DNA from: Marinobacterium marinum
GTDB taxonomy: Bacteria > Pseudomonadota > Gammaproteobacteria > Pseudomonadales > Balneatricaceae
Length of the DNA: 64,000 bases
Reading direction: 5' to 3'
Assembly (NCBI RefSeq): GCF_013868415.1
Contig: NZ_JACEMT010000031.1
Span: forward strand, 1 to 64,000
The notes under the pieces: generated by a model
The model's input: the letters and a program-made list of their open reading frames with translations, nothing else
What the model was told of the DNA's origin: nothing
Database searches by the model: none
Shown here: piece by piece, positions 32,438 to 41,336 of the stretch
Layout: each line of letters opens with the position of its first letter
Position numbering within the stretch: position 1 is the first letter of the stretch
Position numbers and translations under genes: made by a program

Positions 32438-34120
32438 TTATACACCATCATCACCGTCTTGATCCTGAGTAATACGCAACAATTCCTCCAGCGAAGTCTC
32501 ACCTGCCGCCACTTTTCTCAAACCGTCCTCATACAATGTATGCATACCCTTGCGACAGGCCAATTCATGCAACTCACTGACACCCGCGCCCGATTGTATG
32601 GCTTTCTGCACATCCGAATCCAGCACGAAGAGTTCATGAATCGCCGTACGTCCCGAATATCCTGTATATTTGCAGGCTTCACAGCCGTTGGCGTTGAAAA
32701 TCTGCGCCGCCCCATCGCCAAGCCACCGCTCCAGCCCTGTATCCCGTGCAACACCCGCTTCAACTTCGACTTCGGTTTTGCAATGACTGCACAAGCGTCG
32801 CAACAACCTTTGCGCCAGGACGCCATTGACGGCAGCGGTCACCAGATAGCGCTCCACCCCCATATCTTCCAATCGCGTAATGGCGCCCGCAGCCGTATTG
32901 GTATGCAAGGTTGATAACACCAAATGCCCAGTCAAGGCTGACTGCACCGCAATTTGCGCCGTCTCGGTATCCCTCATTTCGCCGATCATGATGATATCCG
33001 GGTCCTGACGAAGAATTGAGCGCAGAGAACGAGCAAAGCTCAAGTCAATCTGAGATTGGACCTGTATCTGATTAATGCCATGCAGTTGATACTCAACAGG
33101 GTCTTCAACCGTGATAATTTTCAGCTTATCAGCATCCAAAGACGCAAGTGACGCATATAAGGTTGTGGTCTTACCCGAACCTGTAGGCCCCGTCAGCAAT
33201 AGAACGCCATGAGGCTTGTGCAACAACTGAGTGTATCGTTTTAACGTATCAGCACTGAACCCCATCTTACTTAGGCTCAAGTTGATGCTTTGCCGATCCA
33301 GAACACGCAGCACCAATCCCTCGCCATGAACAGTCGGTATCGATGATACACGCAAATCAATCTCTCGCCCCTTAACGCGCGTCATGATACGCCCATCTTG
33401 AGGCAGTCGGCGTTCGGCAATATCCATTTGCGCCAGTATCTTGATTCTGGAAACAATAGCCGCAGCCAGTGCGGACGCTGGTGCCTCATACTGTTCAATG
33501 ACACCGTCAACTCGGTACCTCAGGTGCAAGCCGTCATCAAACGGTTCCAAATGAATATCCGATGCCCCGTAATCAAGCGCTTGATGGATAATTTTGTTAA
33601 CTGCCCGTATAACCGGCGCCTCACTGGCCAGGTCCTTCAAGTGCTCAATAAAAGCACCGCCGTCAATATCCTGAGCGACTTCATCCTCGGCTTCTGCCGT
33701 ATCTGATGCCAGCGCCTTTTCCAACGCAGCCTGAATATCCGATTCAGCTCCAAGACGCAGCTCTACCGACAGCCCTGTCGCCAGCTCAAGCCCCTTGCGG
33801 ATATAGTCGCTATGCGGCATTGCGGCGGAACAAACCAGCACTCCACCTGCATTTTTCAACAGGACAACATTATTGCTGGCCAAAAAATCAGACGACAGCC
33901 CATTCAGCCTGACGGGCTCTTCGGGATATTCTTCCGCGCTGACGACAGGCACATCCAATTGTTCACTGAGCGCTTCCAGCAGGTCCTTTTCCGACACCAG
34001 CCCGAGCTTCAGCAGCACCTGACCAATCAAGCCGCCCATTTCCTCCTGGGCAACCAGCGCCCGCTCGATATCGCGAGCACTCACCTTGCCTTTGGCGACA
34101 AGCATTTCACCTATTTTCAT
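32438..34120 (-). CDS. gspE: T2SS ATPase GspE
   Basis: A 560-residue AAA+-like secretion ATPase. The N-terminal MshEN-type domain (MKIGEMLVAKGKVSARDIER) docks to GspL. Walker A is GPTGSGKTTTLYASL (about 311-325), with Asp box ITVEDPVEYQ, Walker B SILRQDPDIIMIGEMRD and His box LTGHLVLSTLHTN. The tetra-Cys zinc site is present (LCSHC and CEACKYTGYSG). Its start overlaps the upstream acyltransferase by ATGA, with AAGG upstream. Confidence 0.95.
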   Translation of the reverse strand: MKIGEMLVAKGKVSARDIERALVAQEEMGGLIGQVLLKLGLVSEKDLLEALSEQLDVPVVSAEEYPEEPVRLNGLSSDFLASNNVVLLKNAGGVLVCSAAMPHSDYIRKGLELATGLSVELRLGAESDIQAALEKALASDTAEAEDEVAQDIDGGAFIEHLKDLASEAPVIRAVNKIIHQALDYGASDIHLEPFDDGLHLRYRVDGVIEQYEAPASALAAAIVSRIKILAQMDIAERRLPQDGRIMTRVKGREIDLRVSSIPTVHGEGLVLRVLDRQSINLSLSKMGFSADTLKRYTQLLHKPHGVLLLTGPTGSGKTTTLYASLASLDADKLKIITVEDPVEYQLHGINQIQVQSQIDLSFARSLRSILRQDPDIIMIGEMRDTETAQIAVQSALTGHLVLSTLHTNTAAGAITRLEDMGVERYLVTAAVNGVLAQRLLRRLCSHCKTEVEVEAGVARDTGLERWLGDGAAQIFNANGCEACKYTGYSGRTAIHELFVLDSDVQKAIQSGAGVSELHELACRKGMHTLYEDGLRKVAAGETSLEELLRITQDQDGDDGV

Positions 34121-35259
34121 CCGACCTTACTCAACTGGAGGTTCAAATCTTTAACGTATCGAATACATGGTCTTTCAACCAGCCTGTAACTCAAATGCCC
34201 TGCAAGTACAGATGACAGCATTACCACCACCAACGCCAACAGACTCCCGTATACCCCTCGCCAAACATCCGGCCACAGCAACCCCATGCACATCAATATC
34301 GGCAAATGCCACAGATAAATACCAAAACTTATGTCTCCAAAATATACAAAAAGTTTCGATTTAACCCAGCAAAACCCTCTGGGTGGATCAAGCGTCAGGT
34401 ACAGCATGACAGTCAAAAGGAATGCAACAAAAGAATTCCAGAAAACAAGCAAAAAACTCCCATTCCAATAAAAATCGCCCACCACATCAAGCCAATACTG
34501 CATGGCAAAAATACTAAAAATAGTACAGCACAGAATAACCGCCTTATTAATATCAGAAAACCTCACCCGCCATGTCGACATATAATAACCCGAAACAAAA
34601 GCAAAAATATTTCCAGGCAACGCATCTAAAATTGGCAAATGAACAAGGTAGTTATCACCTGAATATTTATTAAAAATATAAATCCTCCACAAGACGGTCA
34701 CTAAAAGCGCAACAAAAAAAACAAAAAAACCACCCATTTTTCTTTTAAAAAAGACAATAAACGGCAGCACCATATAAAAAGCCAATTCGATAGGAAGTGT
34801 CCACCAAACGCCATTCATTGGCTTGATAAAATCAGGTGGCAAATTAATCAAAAGAAGTGCATTCATCAGCAATTGATAGTAATCATAATCGTAAACAAGT
34901 CCATTTACATACAGCGACACCAAAACCAATATTGAAATCTGCACCCATACAGCCGGATATATGCGGGCAAAGCGATTCCTGAAAAAATATAAAAGCTCGA
35001 GCCTGTCCATTTTAACAGCTTCCAGTTTCCCCCCTAAAAGGTATCCGGAAAGAACAAAAAAGATCGGCACCCCCAACCAACCAAAACTGATTTGCATCGC
35101 GAGATCCCACTGCCTTCCAAAAAAATCAAAATCAGACATGACGTTCGCCATATCTGGAAAGAATTGAGACCAATGGAATAACAAAACGGCTATAGCGGCA
35201 AACCCTCTCCACCCATGTAAAGCAGGCTTAAAAACATCATTATCAGAACTATTAACCAC
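34117..35259 (-). CDS. Acyltransferase 3 family membrane protein, first gene of the T2SS transcript
   Basis: A 380-residue polytopic O-acyltransferase of the OafA type. The first helix carries R18 and H29 in R-X10-H (WRGFAAIAVLLFH), followed by FGWLGVPIFFVLSGYLLGG and FRNRFARIYPAVW, all family hallmarks. About ten helices follow. The GTG start follows a G-rich stretch. It overlaps gspE by 4 bp, so it is translated with the secretion genes, an uncommon partner for a T2SS. It is AT-richer than its neighbours. A role in acylating surface glycan is likely by family; the link to secretion is inferred. Confidence 0.85.
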   Translation of the reverse strand: MVNSSDNDVFKPALHGWRGFAAIAVLLFHWSQFFPDMANVMSDFDFFGRQWDLAMQISFGWLGVPIFFVLSGYLLGGKLEAVKMDRLELLYFFRNRFARIYPAVWVQISILVLVSLYVNGLVYDYDYYQLLMNALLLINLPPDFIKPMNGVWWTLPIELAFYMVLPFIVFFKRKMGGFFVFFVALLVTVLWRIYIFNKYSGDNYLVHLPILDALPGNIFAFVSGYYMSTWRVRFSDINKAVILCCTIFSIFAMQYWLDVVGDFYWNGSFLLVFWNSFVAFLLTVMLYLTLDPPRGFCWVKSKLFVYFGDISFGIYLWHLPILMCMGLLWPDVWRGVYGSLLALVVVMLSSVLAGHLSYRLVERPCIRYVKDLNLQLSKVG

Positions 35260-35530
35260 CCAAAACCCCAGCCCTAAAGATCAAACATACGCTTTATAAA
35301 AAAACTAAATAAAATTCAATATAAGCCTGAGAGCACCGTCACAATAAGGCTTAAAAAACCAGAGTGCTAACTCTGAGGCCTCTTACATGAAAAGCACTCT
35401 CGAGCCGAATACACAACAGCTCCTGCCAGAACCCGTTGTCCACATCAATAGACACTACCGGTTTGGCTCTCATTTCCAATCTGTTAATATGCCACGTTAC
35501 TCTCATTTTTAACATGGGTCAGACTGTAGG
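35260..35530. other. Divergent intergenic region, acyltransferase/T2SS and mrp operons
   Basis: This 271-bp AT-rich gap must contain the promoters of both divergent operons, but I see no convincing -35/-10 pair. A short imperfect inverted repeat (AGAGTGCT near 35363 and AGCACTCT near 35387) is present, of unclear meaning. No gene or RNA is recognised. Confidence 0.4.
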
Positions 35531-38326
35531 ATGAGCTTATTCTGGATTCCGTTACTGCCATTGATCGGCACCCTGATTCCGCTGCTCAGTGGACGCTTCG
35601 GACGTAGTGCCTGCGCCCTGTTCACCGGGGTACTCCCCGCTATCGCGCTGGCGATCGTGTTTGGCCTGGCACCCCAGATTCTCGATGGTGCCACCCTGCA
35701 ACAGAGCTATAGCTGGATACCGGCCATGGGGCTGGATCTGTCGTTCCGAATGGATGGTCTGGCGCTGCTGTTCTGCATCCTGATTCTCGGTATTGGCCTG
35801 CTGGTTATTCTGTACGCACGCTATTACCTGTCCGAACAGGATTCCATGCCCCGCTTCTATGCCTACCTGATCCTGTTCATGACAGCCATGGTTGGTATCG
35901 TCACCGCCAACAACCTGATCCAGCTGTGGCTGTTCTGGGAGTTGACCAGTATCAGCTCCTTTCTGCTGATCAGTTTCTGGAACCACAAAAGCGATGCCCG
36001 CAAGGGCGCACGCATGGCACTGACCGTTACCGGTGCCGGTGGCCTTGCGCTGCTGGCAGGACTGTTGCTGATCGCGCATATTGTCGGCAGCTACGACCTC
36101 GGTACGGTATTGGCCAGCGGAGATACCCTGCGTGAACATGCCGCCTACCCGGTTGCACTGATCCTTGTACTGCTGGGTGCCTTTACCAAATCCGCCCAGT
36201 TTCCATTTCATTTCTGGCTGCCTCATGCCATGGCAGCCCCGACGCCGGTTAGTGCCTATCTGCACTCGGCCACCATGGTCAAGGCCGGTATTTTCCTGCT
36301 GGCCCGCTTTTATCCGGTCCTGTCCGGCACCGAACTCTGGTTCCTGATCGTCAGCCTGACCGGCCTTGCCACCCTGCTGCTGGGGGCCTATATCGCCCTG
36401 TTCAAGCATGACCTCAAGGGGCTGCTGGCCTATTCCACCGTCAGCCACCTGGGGCTGATCACCCTGCTTCTGGGCATGGATACCCAGTTGGCGGCCGTTG
36501 CCGCGATCTTCCATATCATCAACCACGCAACCTTCAAGGCTTCCCTGTTCATGGCAGCCGGGATTATCGACCACGAATCCGGCTCCCGTGATATGCGCAA
36601 ATTGAATGGCCTTTGGAAGTACATGCCTCATACCGCAACGCTGGCGATGGTAGCTGCAGCCTCCATGGCAGGTGTGCCGCTGCTGAACGGCTTCCTGTCC
36701 AAGGAAATGTTCTTTGCCGAAACCCTGCACCAGGTCGCACTGGGGTCCCTGTCATGGATGGTGCCTGTACTGGCGACACTGGGCAGTGTGTTTTCCGTGG
36801 CCTATTCCACCCGCTTTATTCACGACGTGTTTTTCAACGGTGAGCCGATCGACCTGCCCAAAACACCGCACGAAGCGCCGCGTTACATGCGTATCCCGGT
36901 CGAAATACTGGTCACGCTCTGTTTGCTGGTCGGTATTTTCCCGAGCTTTATCGTTGGCGGCCTGCTGGCATCCGCATCTTCAGCCGTACTGGCCGGAAGC
37001 CTGCCGGAATACAGCCTGTCGATCTGGCACGGTTTCAACCTGCCCCTGCTGATGAGTCTGATCGCCATGCTCGGCGGCCTGATGGTGTACTACAACCGTC
37101 GCCATCTGTACCACTTCCAGGCCCAGTTCCCTGAAACGGACGCCAAACTGGTCTTCGAGCGCCTGATCCAGTCACTGGTAGCCGGTGCGACCCGCATGCA
37201 CAAGTTCTTCGAAAACGGTTCGCTGCAGCGCTATATGCTGCTGTTGCTGCTGTTCGCACTTGTACTGACTGCCGGTCCCTTGATGGACTTGAACACCACG
37301 GCCGGGCTCCGCCCGCACCTGCCCATTGATGCTGTGGAAATGACTGCCGCCCTGTTGCTCTGCCTCAGCGCACTGGCAACCATGATATGGCATCGCAAGC
37401 GAATGGTTGCCTTGCTGACTCTGTCGGTAGTGGGACTGATCGTTTCGATCGCCTTTGCCCGTTTCTCGGCCCCCGACCTGGCACTGACCCAGTTGTCGGT
37501 CGAGGTCGTGACCGTCATCCTGCTGATGCTGGCACTGTTCTTCCTGCCGCAAAAAACGCCCAAGGAATCCTCCCCACGCCGTGTGGTACGTGACCTGGGT
37601 ATTGCTGCCATCATCGGCGGCATCATCGGCACCATCAACTATGCCCTGATGACCCGTCCGCTGGAGAGCATCTCCGACTTTTTCCTGGCCAACAGCAAGA
37701 CCGGTGGCGGCGGTACCAACGTGGTCAACGTGATTCTGGTCGACTTCCGTGGCTTCGATACCCTGGGCGAAATCACCGTGCTGGGCATTGCGGCCCTGGG
37801 CATTTACAAGCTGATTGCCCGAATGCGCCTGTTCATGCCGGCCGGAGACGAGAATGGCCGCCCCTGGGCACGCGATCGCCACCCGGTCATGCTGGCGGTG
37901 ATTTCACAAAGCCTGTTGCCACTGGCGTTACTGGTCTCCGTCTACATTTTCCTGCGCGGCCACAACCTGCCCGGCGGTGGCTTCATCGCTGGTCTGGTGA
38001 CATCTGTGGCGCTGGTCCAGCAGTATGTAGCGCACGGGGTGGACTGGATCAAGACGCGTCTGAAGATCGATTACCAATGGCTGATTGCCAGCGGGGTGCT
38101 GATCGCCTCCCTGACCGGGCTCGGCAGCTGGGCATTCGGCCGCCCCTTCCTGACCTCATGGTTCGATCATTTCCATCTGCCCTGGATTGGCGAATTCGAA
38201 CTGGCCAGCGCCATGCTGTTCGACCTGGGTGTCTATCTGACCGTGGTCGGGGCGACCCTGCTGATTCTTGCCAACCTGGGCAAACTCACTACCAACCATC
38301 GTGCTACTCAGCCGGAGTCTGAATAA
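35531..38326 (+). CDS. mrpA: Mrp Na+/H+ antiporter subunit A fused to B
   Basis: A 931-residue membrane protein. Residues about 60-470 are the proton-pumping NADH-dehydrogenase-like domain ([58 protein letters not shown]). The MrpA C-terminal part and then an MrpB-type domain (about 780-925: [34 protein letters not shown]) follow in one chain. This A-B fusion is typical of the six-gene Mrp/Pha/Sha operons of pseudomonads. Together with C-G it exchanges cytoplasmic Na+ for protons, aiding pH and salt tolerance. First gene of the operon. Confidence 0.95.
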   Translation: MSLFWIPLLPLIGTLIPLLSGRFGRSACALFTGVLPAIALAIVFGLAPQILDGATLQQSYSWIPAMGLDLSFRMDGLALLFCILILGIGLLVILYARYYLSEQDSMPRFYAYLILFMTAMVGIVTANNLIQLWLFWELTSISSFLLISFWNHKSDARKGARMALTVTGAGGLALLAGLLLIAHIVGSYDLGTVLASGDTLREHAAYPVALILVLLGAFTKSAQFPFHFWLPHAMAAPTPVSAYLHSATMVKAGIFLLARFYPVLSGTELWFLIVSLTGLATLLLGAYIALFKHDLKGLLAYSTVSHLGLITLLLGMDTQLAAVAAIFHIINHATFKASLFMAAGIIDHESGSRDMRKLNGLWKYMPHTATLAMVAAASMAGVPLLNGFLSKEMFFAETLHQVALGSLSWMVPVLATLGSVFSVAYSTRFIHDVFFNGEPIDLPKTPHEAPRYMRIPVEILVTLCLLVGIFPSFIVGGLLASASSAVLAGSLPEYSLSIWHGFNLPLLMSLIAMLGGLMVYYNRRHLYHFQAQFPETDAKLVFERLIQSLVAGATRMHKFFENGSLQRYMLLLLLFALVLTAGPLMDLNTTAGLRPHLPIDAVEMTAALLLCLSALATMIWHRKRMVALLTLSVVGLIVSIAFARFSAPDLALTQLSVEVVTVILLMLALFFLPQKTPKESSPRRVVRDLGIAAIIGGIIGTINYALMTRPLESISDFFLANSKTGGGGTNVVNVILVDFRGFDTLGEITVLGIAALGIYKLIARMRLFMPAGDENGRPWARDRHPVMLAVISQSLLPLALLVSVYIFLRGHNLPGGGFIAGLVTSVALVQQYVAHGVDWIKTRLKIDYQWLIASGVLIASLTGLGSWAFGRPFLTSWFDHFHLPWIGEFELASAMLFDLGVYLTVVGATLLILANLGKLTTNHRATQPESE

Positions 38327-38691
38327 TGGAAGCTGTTTACGCCGCCTGTGTCGGTCTGCTCACCTTCTCGGGCATATTCCTCTGCCTGCGGGGACGCACC
38401 TTTCCAGTCGTACTGGGACTGACGCTGCTGTCTTACGCAGTCAACCTGTTCCTGTTTTCCAGCGGCCGTCTAAAGCTTGAAGGCGCGGCCATTCTGGGCA
38501 CCTCATTCAGCTACACGGACCCGCTGCCCCAGGCGCTGGTCCTGACCGCTATCGTAATCGGCTTCGCCATGACCGCGTTCATTGTCATTCTGGCCATGCG
38601 TGCCCGAGCCGACCTGGGCAACGATCATGTGGATGGCCGTCTGCCGCCTCAGCCTGCCGTGAAACCGCGTCGCAAGAAGGAGCACGCATGA
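38326..38691 (+). CDS. mrpC: Mrp antiporter subunit C
   Basis: A 121-residue NuoK-like subunit with three helices (about 3-22, 26-46, 68-90), containing VVLGLTLLSYAVNLFLF and the conserved DPLPQALVLTAIVIGFAMTA. Overlaps the mrpA stop by one base and mrpD by ATGA. Confidence 0.93.
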   Translation: MEAVYAACVGLLTFSGIFLCLRGRTFPVVLGLTLLSYAVNLFLFSSGRLKLEGAAILGTSFSYTDPLPQALVLTAIVIGFAMTAFIVILAMRARADLGNDHVDGRLPPQPAVKPRRKKEHA

Positions 38692-40199
38692 GCGAACACC
38701 TTCCTCTTCTGCCCATTCTGCTGCCCTTGATCGGCGGTTTGCTGCTGCTGTTGCCGCCACTGGCCAGCACGCTGGAGCGGCAACGTTTCGGTGCCCTGAG
38801 CATTGCCACCCTGACCTTGCTCAGCAGTATTCTGTTGCTGCAGCAAAGCGCAGCCGAGGGCATTCAGTTGTACGTGCTGGGCGACTGGCAACCTCCTTAC
38901 GGTATCGTACTGGTAGCCGACCGCCTCTCCACGCTGCTGATTACGCTGACTTCTCTGCTGGGACTTGCATCTCTGCTGTATGCCTGTGCCGGCGACGACC
39001 GTACCGGCGCCTATTTCTATCCGCTGGTTCTGCTACAGGTCATGGGCATCAACGGTGCCTTTCTGACCGGTGATATTTTTAACCTGTTCGTTTTTTTCGA
39101 AGTACTGCTGATCGCGTCCTATGCCCTGCTGATTCATGGCGGCGGCAAGCAGAAAACCCAGGCCGGGTTCCATTACGTGGCCCTGAACCTGGTCGGCTCA
39201 AGCCTGTTTCTGTTTGCTCTGGGCATCCTCTACGGTACTCTCGGCACCCTGAATATCGCGGACATGTCCACCAAAGTCGCCGCCCTGTCCGAGGGCGAGA
39301 AGGTACTGGCCAAGGCCGGCGGGCTGCTGCTGCTGGCCGTTTTTGGCCTGAAGGCTGCCATGCTGCCTTTGCACTTCTGGCTGACACGTACCTATGCCTC
39401 CGCCAGCGCCCCCGTCGCGGCACTGTTCGCCATCATGACCAAGGTGGGCATTTACAGCATCTACCGTGTGCATACGGTGATTTTCGGCGCCAATGCCGGT
39501 GATCTGGCCTTTATCGCCCAGCCCTGGATCTGGCCATTGGCACTGTTGACACTGTTGGCCGGCAGCATCGGAGCCCTGGCCAGCCCCAACCTGCGTGAAC
39601 TGACCGCCAATCTGGTAATCGTATCCGTTGGCACCCTGCTGATTTCGGTCGCACTGCAAAATGAAGAAGCAACCTCTGCCGGGCTCTTCTATCTGGTACA
39701 CAGCACACTGGTCTGCGCGGCATTGTTCATGGTGGCCGATCTGATCAGTCATCAGCGCGGCAAGGCGGGTGACCGTTTTGTCATGTCACGCAAGGTGCGT
39801 CAGCCCATACTGCTGGGCAGTATGTTCCTGATCGCGGCACTGGCCGTTGCAGGGATTCCCCCGTTTTCAGGCTTTGTCGGCAAGGTTCTGCTGTTGCAGG
39901 CAGCTCAGAACGCCGCCGAAATGTTCTGGGCCTGGCCCGGAATTCTGCTCAGCAGCCTGGTAACCATCATCGCGCTTTCTCGCAGTGGCACCACGCTGTT
40001 CTGGCGCCGCAGCAACGACAAGTCTCAGGCCGATCCCGCTTCTCGCTGGCAGGTCGCCGCGATAGTACTGTTGTTGCTTGGTGCACCGCTCCTGGTCGTG
40101 CTGGGAGGCCCGATCACCGAGTACACGGCTGCTGCCGCCCAACAGTTGCACCAGGTACCGGACTCGCTCCATCTGCTGCTGCCGGGAGGTGAATCATGA
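38688..40199 (+). CDS. mrpD: Mrp antiporter subunit D
   Basis: A 503-residue NuoN/M-like membrane subunit with about 14 helices. Conserved stretches include GAFLTGDIFNLFVFFEVLLI, SYALLIHGG, LLAVFGLKAAMLPLHFWLTR and TYASASAPVAALFAIMTKVG. It is one of the two large ion-translocating-type subunits of the complex. Overlaps mrpC and mrpE by 4 bp each. Confidence 0.95.
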   Translation: MSEHLPLLPILLPLIGGLLLLLPPLASTLERQRFGALSIATLTLLSSILLLQQSAAEGIQLYVLGDWQPPYGIVLVADRLSTLLITLTSLLGLASLLYACAGDDRTGAYFYPLVLLQVMGINGAFLTGDIFNLFVFFEVLLIASYALLIHGGGKQKTQAGFHYVALNLVGSSLFLFALGILYGTLGTLNIADMSTKVAALSEGEKVLAKAGGLLLLAVFGLKAAMLPLHFWLTRTYASASAPVAALFAIMTKVGIYSIYRVHTVIFGANAGDLAFIAQPWIWPLALLTLLAGSIGALASPNLRELTANLVIVSVGTLLISVALQNEEATSAGLFYLVHSTLVCAALFMVADLISHQRGKAGDRFVMSRKVRQPILLGSMFLIAALAVAGIPPFSGFVGKVLLLQAAQNAAEMFWAWPGILLSSLVTIIALSRSGTTLFWRRSNDKSQADPASRWQVAAIVLLLLGAPLLVVLGGPITEYTAAAAQQLHQVPDSLHLLLPGGES

Positions 40200-40690
40200 A
40201 ACGTTTTCGCTGGCTGCCCATGCCGGTCCACAGCGTTCTGCTGTTTGTCGTCTGGCTGCTGCTGAACAACACACTCGCACCGGGACACCTGGTACTGGGC
40301 GCTTTTTTGGCCCTCGCCATCCCGCTGCTCTGCGCACCACTGCAAACACCCCAGCCGATCGTACACCGACCGCTGCTGGCGATTCGCTATGCCTTCCGTG
40401 TACTGGGTGATATCGTGGTCGCCAATATTGAAGTGGCACTGCTGGTTATGGGGCCGATGCGCAAACTCCGGCCGTCCTTCGTCGCCGTCCCGCTGGATAT
40501 CACCTCTGATCTGCCGCTGACCGTGCTGGCCAGTACCGTTTCGCTGACACCGGGAACCGTCAGCGCCGAACTGTCCGATGACCAGCGCTGGCTCTATGTT
40601 CACGCACTCCATCTGACCGACGAACAGGCACTGATCGAGACCATCAAAACCCGTTACGAAGCCCCTTTGAAGGAGATCTTCGCATGCTGA
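40196..40690 (+). CDS. mrpE: Mrp antiporter subunit E
   Basis: A 164-residue subunit with two or three N-terminal helices and a cytoplasmic domain (LASTVSLTPGTVSAELSDDQ, WLYVHALHLTDEQALIETIK), the MrpE hallmark. It overlaps mrpD by ATGA and mrpF by 7 bp. MrpE is required for full antiport activity but not for complex assembly in known systems. Confidence 0.93.
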   Translation: MKRFRWLPMPVHSVLLFVVWLLLNNTLAPGHLVLGAFLALAIPLLCAPLQTPQPIVHRPLLAIRYAFRVLGDIVVANIEVALLVMGPMRKLRPSFVAVPLDITSDLPLTVLASTVSLTPGTVSAELSDDQRWLYVHALHLTDEQALIETIKTRYEAPLKEIFAC

Positions 40691-40953
40691 ACACCGCTAT
40701 TCTGATTGTCAGCGGCATGCTCTGCGTAGCGCTAATCCTCAATCTCTGGCGCCTGCTGCACGGCCCCGACCTGTCGGACCGCATCCTGGCGCTGGACACC
40801 ATGTACATCAACAGCATCGCCCTGATTCTGTTGTACGGCATGCATATGGGCACCAACCTTTATTTCGAAGCCGCCTTGTTGATTGCAATGCTTGGTTTCG
40901 TCAGCACCGTGGCGCTGTGTAAATACCTGCTGCGCGGCGACATCATCGAATAG
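40684..40953 (+). CDS. mrpF: Mrp antiporter subunit F
   Basis: An 89-residue, three-helix subunit with LHGPDLSDRILALDTMYINS, the conserved MrpF loop containing the essential Asp region, and LLIAMLGFVSTVALCKYL. It follows mrpE with a 7-bp overlap. Confidence 0.93.
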   Translation: MLNTAILIVSGMLCVALILNLWRLLHGPDLSDRILALDTMYINSIALILLYGMHMGTNLYFEAALLIAMLGFVSTVALCKYLLRGDIIE

Positions 40954-40961
40954 GTCCTGAT

Positions 40962-41336
40962 ATGAATTTCTGGGTTGAACTACTCATCACCATTCTGCTC
41001 CTGATTGGCGGCGTGTTCGTACTGATCGGCTCGATTGGCTTAAGCCGCCTGCCGGACTTTTATACCCGCCTGCACGCACCCACCAAGGCCACCACTGTCG
41101 GCATGGGCGGCATTTTGATTGCATCCATGCTGATGATGTCGGTCAATCAGGGCTACCTGAGTCTGCATGAGCTTCTGATTACGCTGTTCCTGCTGATCAC
41201 CGCGCCCATTACCGCGCACATGCTGGCCAAGACGGCCTTGCACCATGAAAACCCGGCCCTGCAACGGACAAGGGCACAGCACCTGATCGCATCGGCTCGC
41301 GAGCAACAGCCACCGGCGCCTGCCGACCATGAATGA
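40962..41336 (+). CDS. mrpG: Mrp antiporter subunit G
   Basis: A 124-residue, three-helix subunit with LIGSIGLSRLPDFYTRLHAP and TKATTVGMGGIL, the MrpG hallmark. The C-terminal tail is hydrophilic. It overlaps the start of mnmC by 8 bp, so mnmC may be translated from the same transcript. Confidence 0.93.
   Translation: MNFWVELLITILLLIGGVFVLIGSIGLSRLPDFYTRLHAPTKATTVGMGGILIASMLMMSVNQGYLSLHELLITLFLLITAPITAHMLAKTALHHENPALQRTRAQHLIASAREQQPPAPADHE

Noticed and set aside
35355-35400. Terminator or small RNA in the gap before mrpA
   Set aside because: Only short imperfect inverted repeats with no T-run; not enough to call.
35552-36730. Minus-strand open frame of 392 codons opposite mrpA
   Set aside because: Gln/Gly-rich translation typical of an antisense shadow; mrpA on the plus strand is unmistakable.
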